Assembly: GCA_900074885.1 (NCBI GenBank)
Contig: FJUW01000042.1
Location: 524,015 to 588,014 of the forward strand
Source of the DNA: Rhynchosporium graminicola
Lineage: Eukaryota; Ascomycota; Leotiomycetes; Helotiales; Ploettnerulaceae
Length of the DNA: 64,000 nt
Direction: 5' to 3'
The notes beneath the pieces are model-generated. The model saw only the letters and a list, made by a program, of their open reading frames with translations, had not been told where the DNA came from and did no database searches. Position 1 is the first letter of the stretch. Every line of letters begins with the position of its first letter. The position numbers were made by a program, and so were the translations under genes. Below, one piece after another: positions 61,998 through 64,000 of the stretch.

Positions 61998-62265
61998 TAT
62001 AACGATATAAGACTTAAGGCGGTATATAAGTAAGAATAAACAAGTAGAGAGGCTAAGAGCGATCTTATATAGTCTACTACAAAGGAAACAAAAAGATAAA
62101 GAAGGAAGAAGAAGAGAGATAGAGTGTAAAGCACCTTATATATATATACTAGTACTAGTCTGATACTATATCGAGTCGGGCATTAGTTCTACCGGGATAC
62201 CTATGAACTTAGGCCCTAGTATCTATCCTTCTTCTTATATAATATTCAGGTGAGCTATCGTTATA
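61998..62265 (-). repeat. Family B LTR (3' LTR of minus copy)
   Basis: 268 bp, reverse complement of the family B LTR type at 28380-28647. Confidence 0.9.
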
Positions 62266-62779
62266 TTACCCCCCCCCCTAAGAAGAGCTTAACCCTAAGC
62301 TCGGAAGGTTATACTTTATACTAGAAATTAGTTTTTATTATAACTATTTTTATCGATATTCGCGTAATAAGCGCTAGCCGCTCTTTAGTAGTAGTAAATT
62401 CTTTATTAGGTTCTAACTAGTTATATCGCTATAATAGTACTATATTAGTCGTAGCTTCTAAATTAGGCAGTAAGCTATATTTACTTTATCTATTTATAGC
62501 GGGAGTCGAGTTTAAGTAGGATATAAGATATATAAAAGAAAGGGTTTATTAATATTAGAGCTTTTCCTTTTTAATTATAATAACTACTTAAACTTATAAG
62601 TTTACTCTCCTTAGACTATAATATAGTTCTTAGAGTAGATATCGTTACTAATTACTATAGTAGTCTACTATAATCTTATATATTAATCGACTTAATTAAT
62701 TCTTCTCTTATTATAAGTAAGTTCTTCGCTTTAGTATTAGAGATAATCTTCAGGTAAGATATAAGAGTTCTACGGATCT

Positions 62780-63192
62780 ATAACGCTAACTCTTATAGTA
62801 CCCTTACTAGTTCCTACTAGTACTCTTTCAGTAGTATATTATATATATTACTTGCGATATATTCGCGCTTTCCTTAAGATAAAGTATAATAATACTCCTA
62901 TTCTAGAACTTCTATATTCGTTTAATAAGCTTAACTCTAAGCTTTATAAGTATTATTCGGCGTTAAAGAGTAGTTATAAGTATATAAGTTACTTGAACCT
63001 GAACGTAGTTATATATACTAACGCGTTATAGTTACCTGACTATATTAATATAAAGTATACTATCTTATCCGGTTTACTTCCTAATAGCGAAGCTAAGGAC
63101 GCGGAGCTAAATCGGAGCGGTATTATAGCTACTTATAAAGCTATTAATCGTATCTATCGTCTCGCGAAATCTGCTACTTCTACTACTATATT
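62780..63192 (+). pseudogene. Family B antisense frame, partial second copy
   Basis: This continues the frame seen at 34433-35440: SITLTLIVPLLVPTS, RYIRAFLKIKYNNTPILELL and YKYISYLNLNVVIYTNAL. It is cut by the insertion at 63193. A stop after NAL is shared with the other copy and is probably an old Gln. Confidence 0.55.
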
Positions 63193-63460
63193 TATGACGA
63201 TAGCTCACCTGAATATCATATGAGAAGAAGGATAGATAACAGGGCCTAAGTTCATAGGTATCCCGGCAGAACTAGTATCCGACCCGGTATAATATCGGAC
63301 TAATACTAGTATATATATATAAGGTGCCTTATACTCTATCTCTCTTCTTCTTCTTTCCTTATCTTTTTATTTCCTTTATAGTAAACTATATAAGATCACT
63401 CTTAGCTTCTCTACTTGTTTATTCTTACTTATATATTACTTTAAGTCTTATATTATTATA
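63193..63460 (+). repeat. Family B 5' LTR of the right-edge copy
   Basis: 268 bp, begins TATGACGATAGCTCACC and ends TATTATTATA, matching 28380-28647. Confidence 0.9.
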
Positions 63461-64000
63461 TTAAATAAAAAGATCAAGATAGCTAGAGATAGCTTATTAT
63501 AATATCTTACTACTAAGTTAGTTATTCGATAACTACTTATATATAGCTAAGATACTAGAGATCTCTCGGATAACTATAAATTAGAGTTTAATTTAGCTTA
63601 TTATAAATAGTATAATAAAGGAGGTTTTCGCTAACGCTCTTTTAATAACCCCCTTAGTATAAAGGAATTATAAATAGATTTTAAAGAAAGTATAATAAAT
63701 ACTCCGGAACTTTAACCTCTATATATCACTGCTGAAATAGCTTTAATATATCTCTTTTTAAGCTATTATTATAGCTCTTAACTAATAAACTAGAGATCTC
63801 TCTAGTTCTAGGGGAACCTAACGCGACTCCTCTTATTCTACTTCCGAACTTAATCTATTATACTTTTCCTTACTCTAAATATCTCTTACTCTAGAGAATA
63901 TTAATACCTTATTAAGGAAATACTAACTAAGAGGGAAAGGAAAATAAAAGCGAAATTCACTAGGAGTATAATCGCTAAGTACTCCTATTATTATAGGTAA
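63193..64000 (+). mobile_element. Gypsy family B copy, plus strand, 5' part (runs off window)
   Basis: 268-bp 5' LTR at 63193-63460 followed by 540 bp collinear with 28648 onward, with mostly transition differences. It is inserted head-to-head into the minus copy. Confidence 0.9.

Larger units (their letters stand above)
61998..63192 (-). mobile_element. Gypsy family B copy, minus strand, 3' part
   Basis: 268-bp LTR at 61998-62265 followed by a polypyrimidine tract (minus-strand polypurine tract), then 927 bp matching the end of family B (35889 leftward). It is interrupted at 63193 by another family B copy in the opposite direction. The remainder lies outside the window. Confidence 0.88.

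Noticed and set aside
1..64000. tRNA or rRNA genes
   Set aside because: I looked for T-arm (GGTTCGANTCC-like) and acceptor pairing and found none that fold; only isolated GTTCGA strings. A covariance-model scan would be decisive.

Overview
The window is a piece of a filamentous ascomycete nuclear genome. Short introns with GT..AG borders, a WSC-domain wall-type protein, an Ecl1-type zinc protein, a STAND/NACHT remnant, a CVNH lectin and chromodomain Ty3/gypsy elements all fit Pezizomycotina, and the style suggests a leotiomycete, though that last step is an inference. Composition is strongly two-speed. Gene-bearing flanks of near-balanced base composition surround very AT/TA-rich DNA in which almost every CAG, CAA, CGA and TGG codon of the old genes has become a stop. 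That is the mark of repeat-induced point mutation (RIP).

Layout. 1-4977 (-): 5' part of a large secreted multi-WSC protein, running off the left edge. 7854-9854 (+): mitochondrial DEAD-box helicase of the Mss116 type. 11029-13395 (-): alpha/beta hydrolase in three exons with an unusually long first intron. 14272-48431: one 34,160-bp block that is a nested transposon. 49217-50626 (-): Ecl1-like protein. 50627-56910: long gene-poor stretch with microsatellites. 56911-58513 (+): decayed NACHT (NLR-like) pseudogene. 59161-59667 (-): small secreted CVNH-like protein. 60183-64000: a second RIPed transposon area that continues past the right edge.

The 34-kb block can be unpacked to base level. The outermost unit is a Tc1/mariner element with 197-bp terminal inverted repeats and TA target duplication. 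A chromodomain gypsy element (family A, minus strand, TSD gcgag) sits in it. Four further elements sit inside that copy: an opposite-strand family A copy, a coding-less LTR element with a 179-bp tandem array, gypsy B (TSD acagg) and gypsy C (TSD attct). Removing the insertions returns family A to about 6.6 kb and the Tc1 element to about 3.2 kb.

Three points deserve attention. The Tc1/mariner element carries a second gene of about 580 codons, convergent with its transposase, with no domain I recognise. Gypsy families B and C each carry a long antisense reading frame between pol and the 3' LTR. The 35-N gap at 19427-19461 is flanked by a 935-bp duplicate that looks like an assembly join between element copies. 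The single-copy genes have no obvious pathway in common.
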